From NCBI GenBank assembly GCA_036362985.1, contig JAYGXS010000001.1, forward strand, positions 40,605,160-40,669,159: 64,000 bases of DNA, given 5' to 3'. The notes beneath the pieces are model-generated. The model was given only the letters and a program-made list of their open reading frames with translations, ran no database searches and was not told the origin of the DNA. The stretch's first letter is position 1. Every line of letters begins with the position of its first letter. This document shows positions 11,640-23,940 of this stretch, in pieces. This stretch comes from Ligula intestinalis (taxonomy: Eukaryota > Platyhelminthes > Cestoda > Diphyllobothriidea > Diphyllobothriidae). The translations under genes were made by a program, and so were the position numbers.

Positions 11640-12222
11640 ATTTCCTCAAACACATGTTTGTTGATGTAGGACACTATCAAATGCCTTCTTGAAAAAAATA
11701 TCGACCTCATGAAGCGGATTTTCTTCATCAACTGCCATTGTCCAACTTTCTATACAATAAAGCAAGTTTGTCATGCAGGGCCTACCTCTTTAGAATCCAT
11801 GCTGATAGTAGGTTATGCTGCTCTAAGAGGCACATCAATTCTCTTTTAACTACTTTTTCATACTTTTTCAACCAATCGAAGGTAGGCTGATCGGCCTTTA
11901 ATTGCTTGCGGTAACCTTTCTGCCTCCTTTATGCAGTGGTATGATCTGCGCAGATTTCTAATCGGCGGATAAGCAACCAGTTTCAAACGAGGTATTGAAA
12001 CGAATAGGCAGCAATTTGGCTACCTACCCGGTAGGCTCTTTTAGTAATTTGGGCAATATTCTCGTGATAAGGTGATTTTGCGTCATTAAGCGCTAACAAC
12101 ACCTGACGATCAGTCTCTTCGCCGAAATATATATCATCAACCTTTGGACCGTTGTCTAAGCCATACACGCAAGTAACCAAATGATTTTGCACTACCAAAA
12201 CACTGTATTCGATTGCAGCCAA
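11640..12222 (-). mobile_element. Second CR1-like LINE RT fragment
   Basis: The minus strand reads QVLLALNDAKSPYHENI, then after a frameshift TSFETGCLSAD-KSAQIIPLHKGG and later VDIFFKKAFDSVLH. These are RT fingers and palm motifs. The sequence differs from the adjacent copy, so it is a different subfamily. It ends only about 300 bases upstream of the HEI10-like gene start. Confidence 0.75.
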
Positions 12223-12519
12223 GGGTAATATTCAATTCAACATGTAGGAAAAGGACACGCAAAGTTATAAGTGACCGAATGACACTGCATGCTCGCCTTT
12301 TGCATCATTTCGTTGTGTCTGGTGTAAAATGTGAGATCAAAGTTTCCGTTTCTATTCAAATTTCAATGCTTTTATTCATCAAAGATGACTTTCACAAGGT
12401 TTTTAGTTTTGTACAATGTCCTTGGTCTGCAGCAACTTTTTTTGCTTCCAACTTCATGAGCTTTTGTTTGAACTGATTGTGAAATTTCGTACCAATTCAG
12501 AACCGCAAAGGCATGTAAG

Positions 12520-13537
12520 ATGTTATCGTCCAGTTTGGAGCTTGTATGCAATTACAGAAAATGCAAGCAAAACCTACGTGAAATCGCAGTCGTTACAATA
12601 TGTCAGCATATATTGTGCACTATTCACAGTCCTAAGCCACTAAATGGTCAACACATTGCTGTCTGTCCCGTATGCGATTGCAGGCTTGATCGCACTGTTA
12701 ATGACTATATTGAGGTAAACTTCTGAACCAGTAATTATCAATAGATTGACCTCCAACCATCGGATAGGTTCAAGTCCCTGATTTTAGCTGGCCAATCACC
12801 GGAAGTAATATTCGACATATGTTCTCGTGCTCTCAGCTTTTACAATTTCCAGCAAATGCTGCGACTGCAATTCTTAGAATATGTAGCTGCAAAATCGGTT
12901 GAAAAAACCAAAGCAATGGAGAAGGAGTTCAAAACCGTTCTATCACAGATGAAAGAGGAAAATATGCTTATTGAGCACAAGAAGGGTGCTGTAAGATTCA
13001 TCTTACATTTTCCGCTCAGTGCATTTTTGTAGCTCCTCCAGGAATGCGAAGAGTTGCGTTCGAAACTAATTATTTCCGATCAAAAACTCACTCAGTTAGA
13101 GAAAGAATGTCAAAGATTAAGGTTGAATGAGGGCAAAGCTTCAGTTTCGGTCATGAATGAACCTAATTTGCTAAATGCGTCTTTAATCCAACCCAGAAAA
13201 AACATTGGCTCTATTTGGGGACCGGAGCCTAAGCGAAATAGAGTCGATACTACTGAATCATCCCTGATTGCTGAGTCCATGAAGTCTCACTCTAAGCAGG
13301 ATGATAGTGTTAATGCCAAATTTGGAATTATTCAGCGAGATCGCAAACCATCTCCGTTTCGTTTTGTGACGACAGGCCACGGACAAGTAGAAAGACAAGT
13401 TGCGTCCGCAAACTCGTTCGTTTGCAAAAGTCCTGCAGGTTTGAAACGCTTTGGTTTCACTTATACTTTCAGAATATGGGGGCTTTAAGCTTCCGCAATA
13501 CAGAGGATCCTTCTTCACACCAAGTTCAAGTCGTTAA
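12520..13537 (+). CDS. CCNB1IP1: CCNB1IP1/HEI10-like RING E3 ligase, four small exons
   Basis: HEI10 (CCNB1IP1) marks and stabilises meiotic crossover sites on the synaptonemal complex. Exon 1 (12520-12714) starts MLSSSLELVCNYRKCK and has RING ligands Cys10, Cys15, Cys28, His30, Cys33, His36, Cys49 and Cys52; the CNYRKC start and CPVC end match the family closely. Exon 2 (12745-12990) gives FKSLILAGQSPEVIFDICSR, the signature after the HEI10 RING, then a coiled coil. Exon 3 (from 13033) continues the coiled coil and a Ser-rich tail. Introns are 30 and 42 bases, phase 0. The end is uncertain. A 34-base intron (13439-13472) gives a 303-residue protein ending at 13537 in a FKLPQYRGSFFTP tail; reading through gives 298 residues ending at 13488. 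Human CCNB1IP1 has 277. Confidence 0.85.
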
Positions 13538-13832
13538 ATCGCCGGTCTTTCGATGATTGTTTCTTTAAAAACTATCTAGTTTTTTTAATATTCTCTACAC
13601 CCCCGTTTTATACGGAATTTGTCAAAGACTTCCCGCTTGCTTTGTTTGCCTTTCCGTTACAATGTTAACGTCCACCGAGCATTTGCCTTCTATTACGTCT
13701 TCAGTTACTTTCCTAAAACAAGGTATATCCATTCAAAGCTGTTTAGTTTTCAATTTTCTTTAGACTTGTCAGACTTGAAGATGCAAAAACCCTGATATTT
13801 TTCTAATGTTATACGATCTTCATCTGATTTTC

Positions 13833-13838
13833 AATAAA
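13833..13838 (+). promoter_or_regulatory. Polyadenylation signal of the HEI10-like gene
   Basis: An AATAAA lies about 300 bases after the stop and is followed by TAAACCACAG. It is the first canonical signal downstream of the last exon. Confidence 0.5.
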
Positions 13839-15970
13839 TAAACCACAGCTTTGCAATATGCTTATTAAGCGTAGTTTAAGAATAATCTTTAAGTGTTCAC
13901 TTTATGTTCTAGCGAACATGAGCTTGAGATATTAAGTTCAAAAAATTAGTATCGTGCTCTGTTAAATAGTTTTCAGTTTTGAATTATATTATATCTCTTT
14001 CGTCATCAAAGCTGTGCTTTTAAAATGAAGTATATTTATTTTGTTCTCCTTATCACGCGTATGGCTTCTATTAATACAATTTCCACAGAATTATGGTGAT
14101 AAACGGTTTGGCCTTTGAGCAACATACATTTCAACACCTTGCGTAAATTCCTTTGGAGACTGAGTATCTTTGTTAACCGTATGACTCATATTCGGCTCTC
14201 AACTACAAAATTTTCAAAATTTATTGTGTACCATGGAACTCAATGTCTGACATTTTGTTCACTATCTGACGGTATGTTTTCAGACGCCATTTGATGTAGT
14301 GGATTTCTTCTACCATGAGGGGCCAATGAAGTACTTTAATTATCTACTTAACTCTAAAGGTTCGCTAAAGCGTTGTATCGTTTGGCACACGGCTGTTCTC
14401 CTTTCGTTTTAATTTGCGAAAATGTCATTATAGTTTATGGATAACGTCAGTAAATGTAGTAATTTGTCCACGATCACTTTAACTCCTTTTTAGTAATTAT
14501 AACGTGATCTATTTGTCGTGATAGAAGGAAGCATGGCGAACGTATTATTGTTGCAGACTCCTTGACAAAAACATTGTCACAGGAAAAGGCTATTATTTTC
14601 AGAAGGCCAGGATATAACACGCATGTAGTTGACCTACAAAGTGATGGTTTGAGAATGCTAGATCGTAATTAGTCCAGTTTACTAAAAACTCACCATAGGG
14701 CACGAGGACACTTACAGTATGCGAAGTAGTGTGTAGCCCAGCGATATGGGGCTTTTTAATTCCCAAAATCGCTCGAGAGCCCCAATTTACTCAGCTTCGC
14801 CCCTCAGCTTGAAAACTGAATAACTGCTAGTAAATGTTGCCATCTGTTTGACATTTCCTATCTCAAGCATCATCAACCAGATAATACAATGGCATAAAAT
14901 TCTTTCATTTTCAATATAGTTCTAGAGCCCTCTAAGAAATTACTTTTTTCAAGAATTCATTTCAAAATTTTAATGCTTAAAGCTTGTGCTAATAATTAAA
15001 CGTATCTGTAAAAGTATAGTTTTACGTATTTCTGCAAATTTTACCGTAGTTTGAGATCGTATTTAGTTGCAGCAAGAAATTCAACTTCGCATCACAGCGT
15101 GGCTACAGAACTGCTGTCTGTTAGGATGACTGGTATCATGGTCCGCCTTCTCCGATCAGTTGCGGATACCTTTTTGTTCCTACTTACTGGACATGATAAC
15201 TTCCGTACTTACTGGGGAGGTAAAAATAGGTGTATCAGTTGAGAAAATTTCCACTGAAAGCTGCAAAGTATAAATTGGCGAGCACACTTTTGCTTTCGAA
15301 TACATGTCTTAAGGTCTTTACACTTACATCCTTGTTAACTTAGTAAAATGTGCGGTCGACGGGAGGGGAAGCCAGAACTGGGGTCAGTAGTCTGATCAGC
15401 GTCACGAGGTACTGTCCACCGGGAATGGTAACTCATTGCTCGCGGTTGCATTATCGGCTGCCGGTCATTGCCTTAACGAAGTTATTTTTTTGGACCAGTT
15501 TTCCTAATATATTTGCAGCCGCCTCCACCGTAGTAAACAGGCGTTGTCCAGAGAACTTTGAAGGCTTTTATAAGACCTTGTAAATCACGCGAAAGCTCCT
15601 CTAAGATCTACGCAATGATATGAATTTATGATGTGCGCTAAGGTGGAGCTGGTTAAGTTTTTTTATTTCACCCTTTCCTAACTATGGTAGAAGGTTGTGG
15701 TGTTATCTACATGAAAACGAATACTAGTTTTATCAACCTAACCCTGGCCTAGATGTATTCCGCGTTCAGTGACCTTACATTCCACGTTCGGCCCAATTAT
15801 CTTTATAAGTAATCCCTGGACTGTAAAAATTGAATTCAGGTAAACATGTGCTTATCAAAGGAGGGTGGGTTATAGGATATTCCTTAGTTGAGGTTGTCTA
15901 CCAGTCTGACAGAATTAAAAATATTGGGTTCAGTTGCCGTGTTTCTGCAAGTCAAAGCCCATCACAAAAA
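13839..15970. other. Intergenic AT-rich stretch
   Basis: I see no gene. An open frame at 15350-15583 (plus) has no recognisable domain. No tRNA or clear repeat family member was recognised here. Confidence 0.5.
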
Positions 15971-15975
15971 ATCAG

Positions 15976-16320
15976 ATGGAAGTTGACGCATTTGCGCTGC
16001 AAGCTCCGGAGACTGAAGTATGTACTTATTGCTTTTTGGCCTATTCCAGCCGCCCACACCGCATGGTTATGGTTTTTCGGGCAGTAGAGTTTAACACTGC
16101 CGATCAAGTAATCCAAAGCTCCCGTTTTTACGTTAGTTTCCCTTGTCTCTACATTCTTGAGGCGTTTTTACATAAAAAATACACTTTATTTTTGAAAGTA
16201 GCACCCAAAATTTTCGGCAAAATGTCTCCATTCACTAAGACCATGGAATCAATTAACAAAATATGCAAAAAAAATCTAGAAGTTTGCGTAAAATCCACAT
16301 CTATTATGGAGACCGGTTAA
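15976..16320 (+). CDS. Hypothetical 114-residue open frame
   Basis: From the ATG at 15976 the frame reads MEVDAFALQAPETEVCTYC and ends KSTSIMETG. It has one CxxC and a Lys-rich C-terminal part, with no domain I recognise. A candidate acceptor (TTTCTGCAAG) lies about 25 bases upstream, so it might be an exon. The neighbour to the right is a LINE on the other strand. It could equally be a chance frame. Confidence 0.25.
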   Translation: MEVDAFALQAPETEVCTYCFLAYSSRPHRMVMVFRAVEFNTADQVIQSSRFYVSFPCLYILEAFLHKKYTLFLKVAPKIFGKMSPFTKTMESINKICKKNLEVCVKSTSIMETG

Positions 16321-16392
16321 CTTTCAGCTTCTGAATTTCCGTTTCTTTGCACGTGGAGCAGCGAGCTAGGACTGGAAGTAAAAAATGCTGAT

Positions 16393-17750
16393 GTGACGAT
16401 GCATGGCAGGACATATGTCGGAAACTTCGGTGCACAGCACGGGAGTACTTTGCAGTCATTAATTCACAGTGAAGTGGATAGGTAACCTCCTCAAGAATGT
16501 GATCAGCAAATACTTTACCGTTGCAAGGTGTCGCTGGATCATAATATCAACTTAAAAAGCATAAGAATCATCCGCAGCTTACAAGAGCATTCGGGGACAC
16601 GTTCCAAAATTAATAAGTATTACTTAAGCAAGGCCGAAAAAATTACCGGAGAGTAGTAGAGAATGAGATGAAGAAATCAGGCACCTATGAATCGCCAGAT
16701 TAGGGTTGGAGGTGTGATATGAGCGTAACCTACAGATATAATCTAAAACTTTACGAATTTTAATAAAAAAGGCTTCAATATGAACAGTAAATGAATGATT
16801 CAGTGTCAGAGTAATATCAAGGTACTGGAAAAAGGATATCTCGTAGGGCAGGACGTCTAGGATTTAGGACTGTGAGAGGGTCACAACTGGAAAAGGCTCT
16901 GGACTGACTTCTGATTATTTAGTAGACGAACATTGGCTAAAGACCATGCCGAGGCGTGATCCAGGCCATCTTCCAGAACCTGGTGATGTGTTTGACTTGT
17001 GAAGATGGCCAAAAACCATATCATTAGCACATTTTTCACAGAAACATTCATTTGATGATCGCAGGTCATATAGGAGAAGGGATGAGGGGATACGATAGAC
17101 CCTTGGAGGACGCCGCAGTTTTGGGAAGGATAATGGATTTTCGTTTGCCGCATCGGACGAATGGAGTGCGGCAAGTGAAATAGGCTCCAAGCCAAGAGAC
17201 AGCCCAGCCGAGGGAGATGCATGCGGACGTTTTGTTGTGGCGGAGAATCGTATCCAAGGCTGTGGAGTAGTCAAGCCATGCACATGCTGATGCACGGCAA
17301 TCCTTATCTAAATCTCTTAAAACAGAGTGGACCACAAGAGCAACAGCGTCTAGTTTACAACGTCTTGCCCCTTATGCAAATTGCAGGGGAGGGAGTGGCT
17401 GGAGTAGGAGAGTGTGATTGTGTCAAAGACAACTCGTTCTGTAAGGTTCAGCGATTCGGAAATGCAGGCAATTGGGCGAACTGATTTTGGACTAAAAGTA
17501 GAGGATTTTGGGGATTGAAGTAATTCTTACTGAAATACCATCGTCCGAAATATTGTACTCTATGAAGGACAAGTTCATAAGATATGCCAAGGCAGGGGCT
17601 AACTGAAACTGCTAGACTTTAGAAAAAATGATGGAACATCATCTGGTCCGGTAGCTATTGAGCCTCGAACATTTTCAAGATGTTTGGTCCCTGTTGCCAC
17701 TGATACAGGAGAAAAGACACTTAGTAATAAGGAACTGTTGTTTGACGGCG
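16393..17750 (-). mobile_element. Jockey/RTE-like LINE, 3' half, decayed
   Basis: Minus-strand frames show RT domains: SVLRDLDKDCRASACAWLDYSTALD (palm region A), GVLQGSIVSP (domain B), a decayed ANDMVFGHLHKS version of the YADD box, then the C-terminal stretch shared with the copy at 26520-27111. Frameshifts separate the pieces. This family is distinct from the CR1-like copies at 9-11 kb. Confidence 0.8.
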
Positions 17751-19078
17751 GATATGAATGGGTGAGAGTGTGGATAAATTTTGCAGTTTAACAGTCGAAA
17801 TCAGCATCGGCATGGGGTAGTTTATTGCGTTCGTCAGTGAGAAGCTTAAGACTCTTTGAAGGAGGGCGGAAACGAAGATGTAGAAGAAAAAGAAGAACAA
17901 TTAAAATGCTGACTAAAAAAGCTGTTCAGTCTGGAAATCTCCCTTTTTAGAAGAACGCTAACGTTCCTTTATCTATCACGTTGACCTTTTTTGTACAGAA
18001 GTTCACTTGACATGTGCAAAATTCTGTTTCACCGGAAGTTCCTTCTAAAGAATGTATTAATTTGTTCATTTCGCCTCTAATTGTTGGGATAGCGTATTGA
18101 GATAGAAGGTTTGCGTTGGACGCAACGGGAAATCGACACTAAATTATCGCTCCTTAGCCGATTATAACGAAAACGACAACGTCAACCATTGTGATGAAAA
18201 AACTTGAATTTACGCAAGGTGGTGCTAGCAGCAACTTGCTCAGGGCACATTGGGCCGCCATACGGCCATCAGTAACACTCGTGTTTGCTATTCCTGAAGT
18301 CAGTTACGAAAACAATCCTTTTTTTCAAATCCAATCAACTGCATACCCTGTGGTGGGCGGGGGGTAGGAAGAAAATGAATAATTACGCTTCTGCGGCTTT
18401 TTACTTTAAGCAGTAATTAGTCTCTTTAGAAGATTGTAGTTTTTTTATTTTCCTCAGAAATTTATCTCGAACTTGGAGTAGATCAGTATATTCAAGGATC
18501 TATAGGCGCAGAACGAAATTTGATATGAATATTTGGGCTGAAGTCTATCAACCACTGTGAGATAGTCATGTCACATCCATCAAACTGCCACCAGACAACT
18601 AGTAATACCTGTATACTAAATAAAAGCCTTGCCTACATCTGTGTAGACATCCATTATCATTGGTGGAGGGCATCTGTTTTTAAGTCGATCACGGAGTGTG
18701 GGCACGCACGCGTGCAAGCAGGGCATGCGCTCCTGTCCGTATATTAGTCACGCGCGCCGCCCGCCTTTCGCGCGCCAGTCTGTACGTCGATCACAGGGGA
18801 CAGTGCTGGTGTCACTGTGTCTGTTTTTATCCCCTTTCTCGTTGATGGCAGGCAGCTGTTTCAGACTCGCGATTGACACCCGACGTGACGGCCGGATGTG
18901 AATACGCCACAGGGTGGGGAAATGGTTTTATACTCACTGACCTAAACTCCTTGACCTACTATCATTGGGAACCCCCTTTGCTTAAGCGTATGTTATCGTG
19001 GGCTAGCTCTTAGAGTAGATTGAATGGCTTACCACATAAATCCTTACACTTTCATTCTAACCTTTAAAAACTATCATT
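17751..19078. other. Intergenic stretch
   Basis: No gene recognised. A GC-rich, CG-rich patch at about 18690-18900 (GCACGCACGCGTGC, CACGCGCGCCGCCCGCC) stands out from AT-rich surroundings. It could be a small CpG-rich segment or the edge of a repeat. Confidence 0.4.
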
Positions 19079-21660
19079 ATGGACAACAGTGATGCCGTCA
19101 GAAATGTTCTGAACACAAACAACCCGACAAACGATGATGGGCCGGTGCCTGAAGGTAACGTTGTGAACTTACTCCTTTTCTACCCAATTTTATTTTGTTC
19201 CGAATAATAACCTATTTGTAGGTTCTACCTCATTAAGTAGCAAAGGAATTAGAGCAGTCGCGAGAACACAAGTTCAGAAGATGGAACAGAAAAGATTTGC
19301 CAATGTTAAAAGACGTTCGCAAGAAACACAAGCAGAAAAACGGCTTCGCCTGGAGACTAATGCTATGCGTCAGCGATATCGACGCTCCAAAGAAACCGAA
19401 GATCAAATGCTGCAAAGGAGACACAAAGATACGATTCGCCATCAAACTAATCACTCCCAAGAAACCGAAGAGCAAATGCTCCAACGAAAGCACGAAGACG
19501 CGATTCGCAATCAAACTAATCGCTCCCAAAAAAGTGAAGTCCAAACTCTGCAAAGAAGAGAGCTAGGTAGGATAAGAGATTCGCAACGTCGGCAAAATGA
19601 ATTACCTATACGTAGAAGTGCACGTCTGGCTACGCAAGCATCACAAAGAGCGGATCAACGGCCCACCGATGCTGAAAACTCAAGTTCGCAACCACTTCAC
19701 ATATGGTTTGGCGACCCTGGCCCGTGAATTGCTTCCATAAATGCTCAAGTATGGAACAAAGCCACACTCAATTACAACCGAAGTCTTGGTTATGCGGGAG
19801 ATGCAAATGTTTCCATTGGGGAGATGGTGGAAGTTTGCGGGCATTGTCAGACGAAAAAATGGACTGGTGAAACAAACGGCATGTGCTGTTCCAATGGCAA
19901 AGTTCTCCTGCATAACTTCCCCCATCCACCAGAAATACTCCAAACATTGCTTGCTGGTGATACCGACGACTCGAAAAATTGTCTCTTAGACATAAGAAAA
20001 CACAACGGAGCGTTTCAAATGACCTCTTATGGTGCCAACATTGTTCATAAGGTTGGATTTATGCCAACCTTTAAGGTGGAAGGCCAAGTTTGCGACCGGA
20101 ATGGATCGTTACTACCTCCCCCTGATGGCGAGCCGAAATTTCTACAGATATACCTAGTATAAAACATCAACCTGCAGGCTCAAAATTGATCCTTAGTGTA
20201 CCCAGACTTGAAGCATCACATAATATTGTCCCTTCATGACATGCTACACCAACGCAACAGGTTCGTTAACAGTTTTAAGTCCACCCTGGAGATCCCCGCT
20301 TCCATTGACTTAACTATTTTCATAGATGCCGATAAAAGTCCTAGTGGAGAACATCAACGAGGATTTAATGCTCGCACATGTAACGAGGTGGCCTTCATCA
20401 TGTCAGAAACACAGCGTGGCAACAGGGATATTGTCTTTAAAAGGAGAGGCGATATACTGCGAAGGATATAGGAGACACACCGTTCATACGACACTTTGCT
20501 ATACCCTCTCATGCATGTTAATGGTGAAGACGGTTACCACTTCAAATAGGCATCCATAAAACATTCAGTTGTAAAGCCTTCTGCTCATATCACTTTATGA
20601 TTCGAGAACGATCTTACAACCTACTTTTTCGATTCAAAACGTTGGTCCTTTAACTTGCTGTTGATATGTTTTCCTTAATTGAAACAGAGTGACTTTTCTA
20701 TTTTCGCACACACCAGAAAGAACTTTCGATGGACAACTAAATCCACCTTAGAGGCAATATCCTTACTGATGTTGGTGATAATGCTGGTCGCGGTCAACTT
20801 TTCATCTTGCCATCAAGCCACACTGAGTCTCCTTGCTATATGCATGAGAAAACTCAAGATGCGTTGGTTTACGTTAGACATTTTGGATGCCCGGATCTAT
20901 TCATTACGTTAACCTGCAACCCATCATGGCCTGAAATTACTGATGAGCTGCTCCCCGGTCAAATGCCAAAGGATCGCCATGATTTTTCCTCGCGGATATT
21001 CCAGCTTAAGTTGAAAACCATGATGAAACACATCACAAAATTCAAAATTTTCGGTGACGTTCAGTGTCATATGAACATTGTAGAGTGGCAAAAGAGAGGA
21101 CTGCTCTACGCTCATAATTTGGTCTGGCTAAAGGAAAAACTACACTCTTCTGATGTCGACAAATTTATATGCGCAGAGTTGCCTGACCGGTCCGTTGACC
21201 CTGTTCTGCTTGAACGATCAAAACTCAAATGGTACATGACCCATGTGGTCAGATAAAGCCCAAAAGTCCTTGCATGAAGGATGGTAAATGTACCAGGATA
21301 TATCCCAAGTGATTCCTAGGTGCAACTCAGACTGATGACGATGGTTACCCTCTCTACAGAAGGCGACAACCTGAAATTGGCGGACTCGAAGCAGTTATCA
21401 ATGAAAGGCGAACCGGTTTGGTGGTAATTGATAACCGTTGGATTGTGCCGCATTGTCCCCTACTGTCAAAAGTATTCAACGCCCACATCAATACTGAATT
21501 TCGCAACTCAGCGAAGTCCATCAAGTACGTCTGCAAGTACATCAACAAAAGTTCTGCCCTCCCTTAACGTCGTTTCATTACTGGCAACGCCGCATGTTCT
21601 GCATCACAGCTATGTACAAAGAGGGAGTTCAAAGATATTTACCTATATTTCCCTAATAAA
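19079..21660 (+). mobile_element. Helitron N-terminal half (zinc finger and Rep domain), inactive
   Basis: ATG at 19079 starts MDNSDAVRNVLNTNNP. A 67-base GT-AG intron (19155-19221) joins in frame to a basic repeat region (QETEDQMLQRRHKDTIR and related units at about 19380-19560). The same frame continues past a TGA at 19725 into CGHCQTKKWTGETNGMCC and LLHNFPHPPEILQTLLAG, then AFQMTSYGA. Further in-frame stops and frameshifts follow, then ETHRSYDTLLYPL, the Helitron_like_N block RHFGCPDLFITLTCNPSWPE and VEWQKRGLLYAHNL. It ends in VIDNRWIVPHCPLLSKVFNAH-IN and KSIKYVCKYINKS. The Rep histidine pair reads YAH rather than HAH. The helicase half and 3' hairpin are absent. It encodes a rolling-circle replicase when intact. 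Confidence 0.9.
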
Positions 21661-22199
21661 ACTGAACTGAACATAATTATTTTAAGAGGTTCTCATATAC
21701 GGTTTACCTACATGAGGGACAACTACATGTAAGGAAGCCCAAGGCGAAGCCGAACACCGATCCAATAGGCTTCCAAACTAAACCAAGTTTAGGCTTGCAG
21801 GATGCAGCTGGTAATTTAATAAACATTACATGATTATCCCGCAGTGACTTTGAATTTGGCCTAAATATTTACACCAAATTTCTGTGTGCATCTACCAGTT
21901 TATTCAGTGAAGGTAATAGAAAATGCCTTTGAAAACCCTATCGTTAACGTACATGCACGAACTTTTAACACTTATCCTTGTTAAAATAGTACTCGCGGAT
22001 ATTAAGTAGCGTTTTTTGTTACAAATAACTTCCGCCCGGAGTTGGCGTTGTTTCATTTCGCGTTCAGATTGTCGAGGTCACATATACTTATCCAAATGTT
22101 TCATGAAGAGCTGCAGGGGCGTCACCTCCCTGACCGATTGAAGGAGATCATTATAATGTTCTTCTACGCGTTGCTTGAAGAATTCCGAGTGTAGATTTA
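21661..22199. other. Spacer after Helitron
   Basis: No gene seen. The stretch contains no match to the Helitron helicase, so the element is 3'-truncated here. Confidence 0.4.
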
Positions 22200-23500
22200 G
22201 CCTGGACGTGTTCTTGCGCAGCTTAATTGTGTGAATATGAAACTGAAGTATGTTCTCAAAAGGCAGTGTTTGCTTTTGGCTATGTTTTATCTTGTAACTT
22301 TTGATAAGATCACATCTTCAATGCCTGGGACACAGAAAGAATCGAGGCAAGCATTTCAGTCTTTCTATATAAAAGTGGCTACACGACACTGCACTTCCTC
22401 AAGACATATTTTTGTATTTTGCCAGCTCGCTATGGCTGTATCCTTTATTCTAGGTGAGGTCTAACGAAGGTGGCATCGACTTGACCAGAAATATATCTGT
22501 CGACAGCTACGAATGCCCTTTTGATAGCGTGCAGCATTCTCATTGTGTTTTTAAAAGTCTTGACATAGTGCAGTTTGCTCTACATCCAGACACCGAGGTC
22601 TTTTTGCAAAGATTCTATAGTAATTTGAGTACCGCTCAGGTAACGTGTCCTCATGCTCTCAGTTGGAACGTAGTAAGAGGACGTCAGGCTTTTGCAAATT
22701 GAAGTCTAGGCAACATCTCTCGGACCACGTTTGCAGTCAGCGCAGATTTTTACGGAGTGCTCTGTTCACTCTGTTTGTCCAGAACTCGACATCACCGGCA
22801 AACATGATCTTACCGCAGTCGAGATATTGAAGGCTGTCATTAACGGAAAGAATGAAAGGTAAGGGACTAGAAATGGAGCCCGCATGAACGCAACTAGCCA
22901 TGTTTACCCCATGCTGATTTACCCTCTCCGATACAGACGCGTTGATTTCGAACGACTAAAATTATCTTTATCTCGTTTAGAAGCTTCACCTGATGCCAAG
23001 CGCATTGATGATGTGCACCGTAAAAGGCTCTGTGGAAATCGATGAGCACTACATCCACTCCGAACCTCTCTTCTAGAGCACTGATCCAGACCTCAAGAGA
23101 CGCCAGCAGACTTGAAAGGCAGGAGCGTCCTCGTTGAAAACCACGCTAAAAATTGCGTAAAACGTCACAAAAGTATAGCATAATACGCTTTACAAGGACT
23201 TACATTGTTCTGCAGGAAAGTTAACTCAAGTTTGAAGGTCTAAAGCTGTTTGCTACTTTCCCCTTACAAGGGAACAATGTTGGCCGTCTTCTGTTGCGAA
23301 GGCAAGTTCTCTGTCCTCATTGACTGCTCGAACAGCGATGAAAGAAGCGCTGAGTTCTTTAAGCATCAGCCCAGAAATGCCATCTAGTCCAGGAGATTTG
23401 TTTGGCTTGGTTTATCTGAGGATCTGTATTGTGTCTTCGACAGGAAGGGCTAGTGTTCCAATGACGACTTCATCTTCACCCATGACGGATTCCGGATTTT
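22200..23500 (-). mobile_element. CR1-like LINE fragment (RT), decayed
   Basis: The minus strand around 23150-22990 reads GFQRGRSCLSSLLASLEVW, then ALEERFGVDVVLIDFHRAF, matching QHGFRSGRSC...IYIDFSKAFD of the 9-11 kb copy. The 3' part (22440-22700) resembles the C-terminal region at 28290-28560. Many frame breaks are present. Confidence 0.8.
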
Positions 23501-23759
23501 ACTTGGGGGATTCTATCGTAAACGCCAATCTAAATTATTGGAACGGTAACTGTTCCCTCTGTGATATTATCATTAATACGTCCCCAACGCTATCCCTGAG
23601 ACTCGCAGTTTCGTCCTGGCGTATCCTGCGACTGCGAATGTACCTTTAAAACGTATTGGGACATATTGTGACTTCTGTTGGCAGTCGACGCTCAAAGGCA
23701 GGATGCGGACTACCCGAGCCGTCATCGCACCAGTTAGGCTCGCCAGCGAGAGCTGCTGG

Positions 23760-23940
23760 TTATAATATGCATGTGGTCGCATGGCCACTACAGCTCATTA
23801 AAACTGCGCACTCTGCGCCTATTTCGCCTCTTTCTGCAATTTCATCTGATGTTGGGTTTGAGTAAAAATCCAAAAAAGTCAGGCCAATAAACTTATTGTA
23901 CCAGCGATTGAATTGTCTCCTTCTTTTCCCGAAACCGTTT
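23760..23940. mobile_element. Penelope-like terminal relic
   Basis: ACTGCGCACTCTGCGCCTATTT...GTCAGGCCAATAAACTTATTG is a diverged copy of 25015-25130. A decayed hammerhead-like core lies on the plus strand at 23846-23880 (CTGATGT, pairable GGGTTTG...AAATCC, then AAAAGTC). Confidence 0.5.

Noticed and set aside
19233..19553. 106-residue minus-strand frame
   Set aside because: Shadow of the Helitron basic-repeat region, which has a supported frame on the plus strand.
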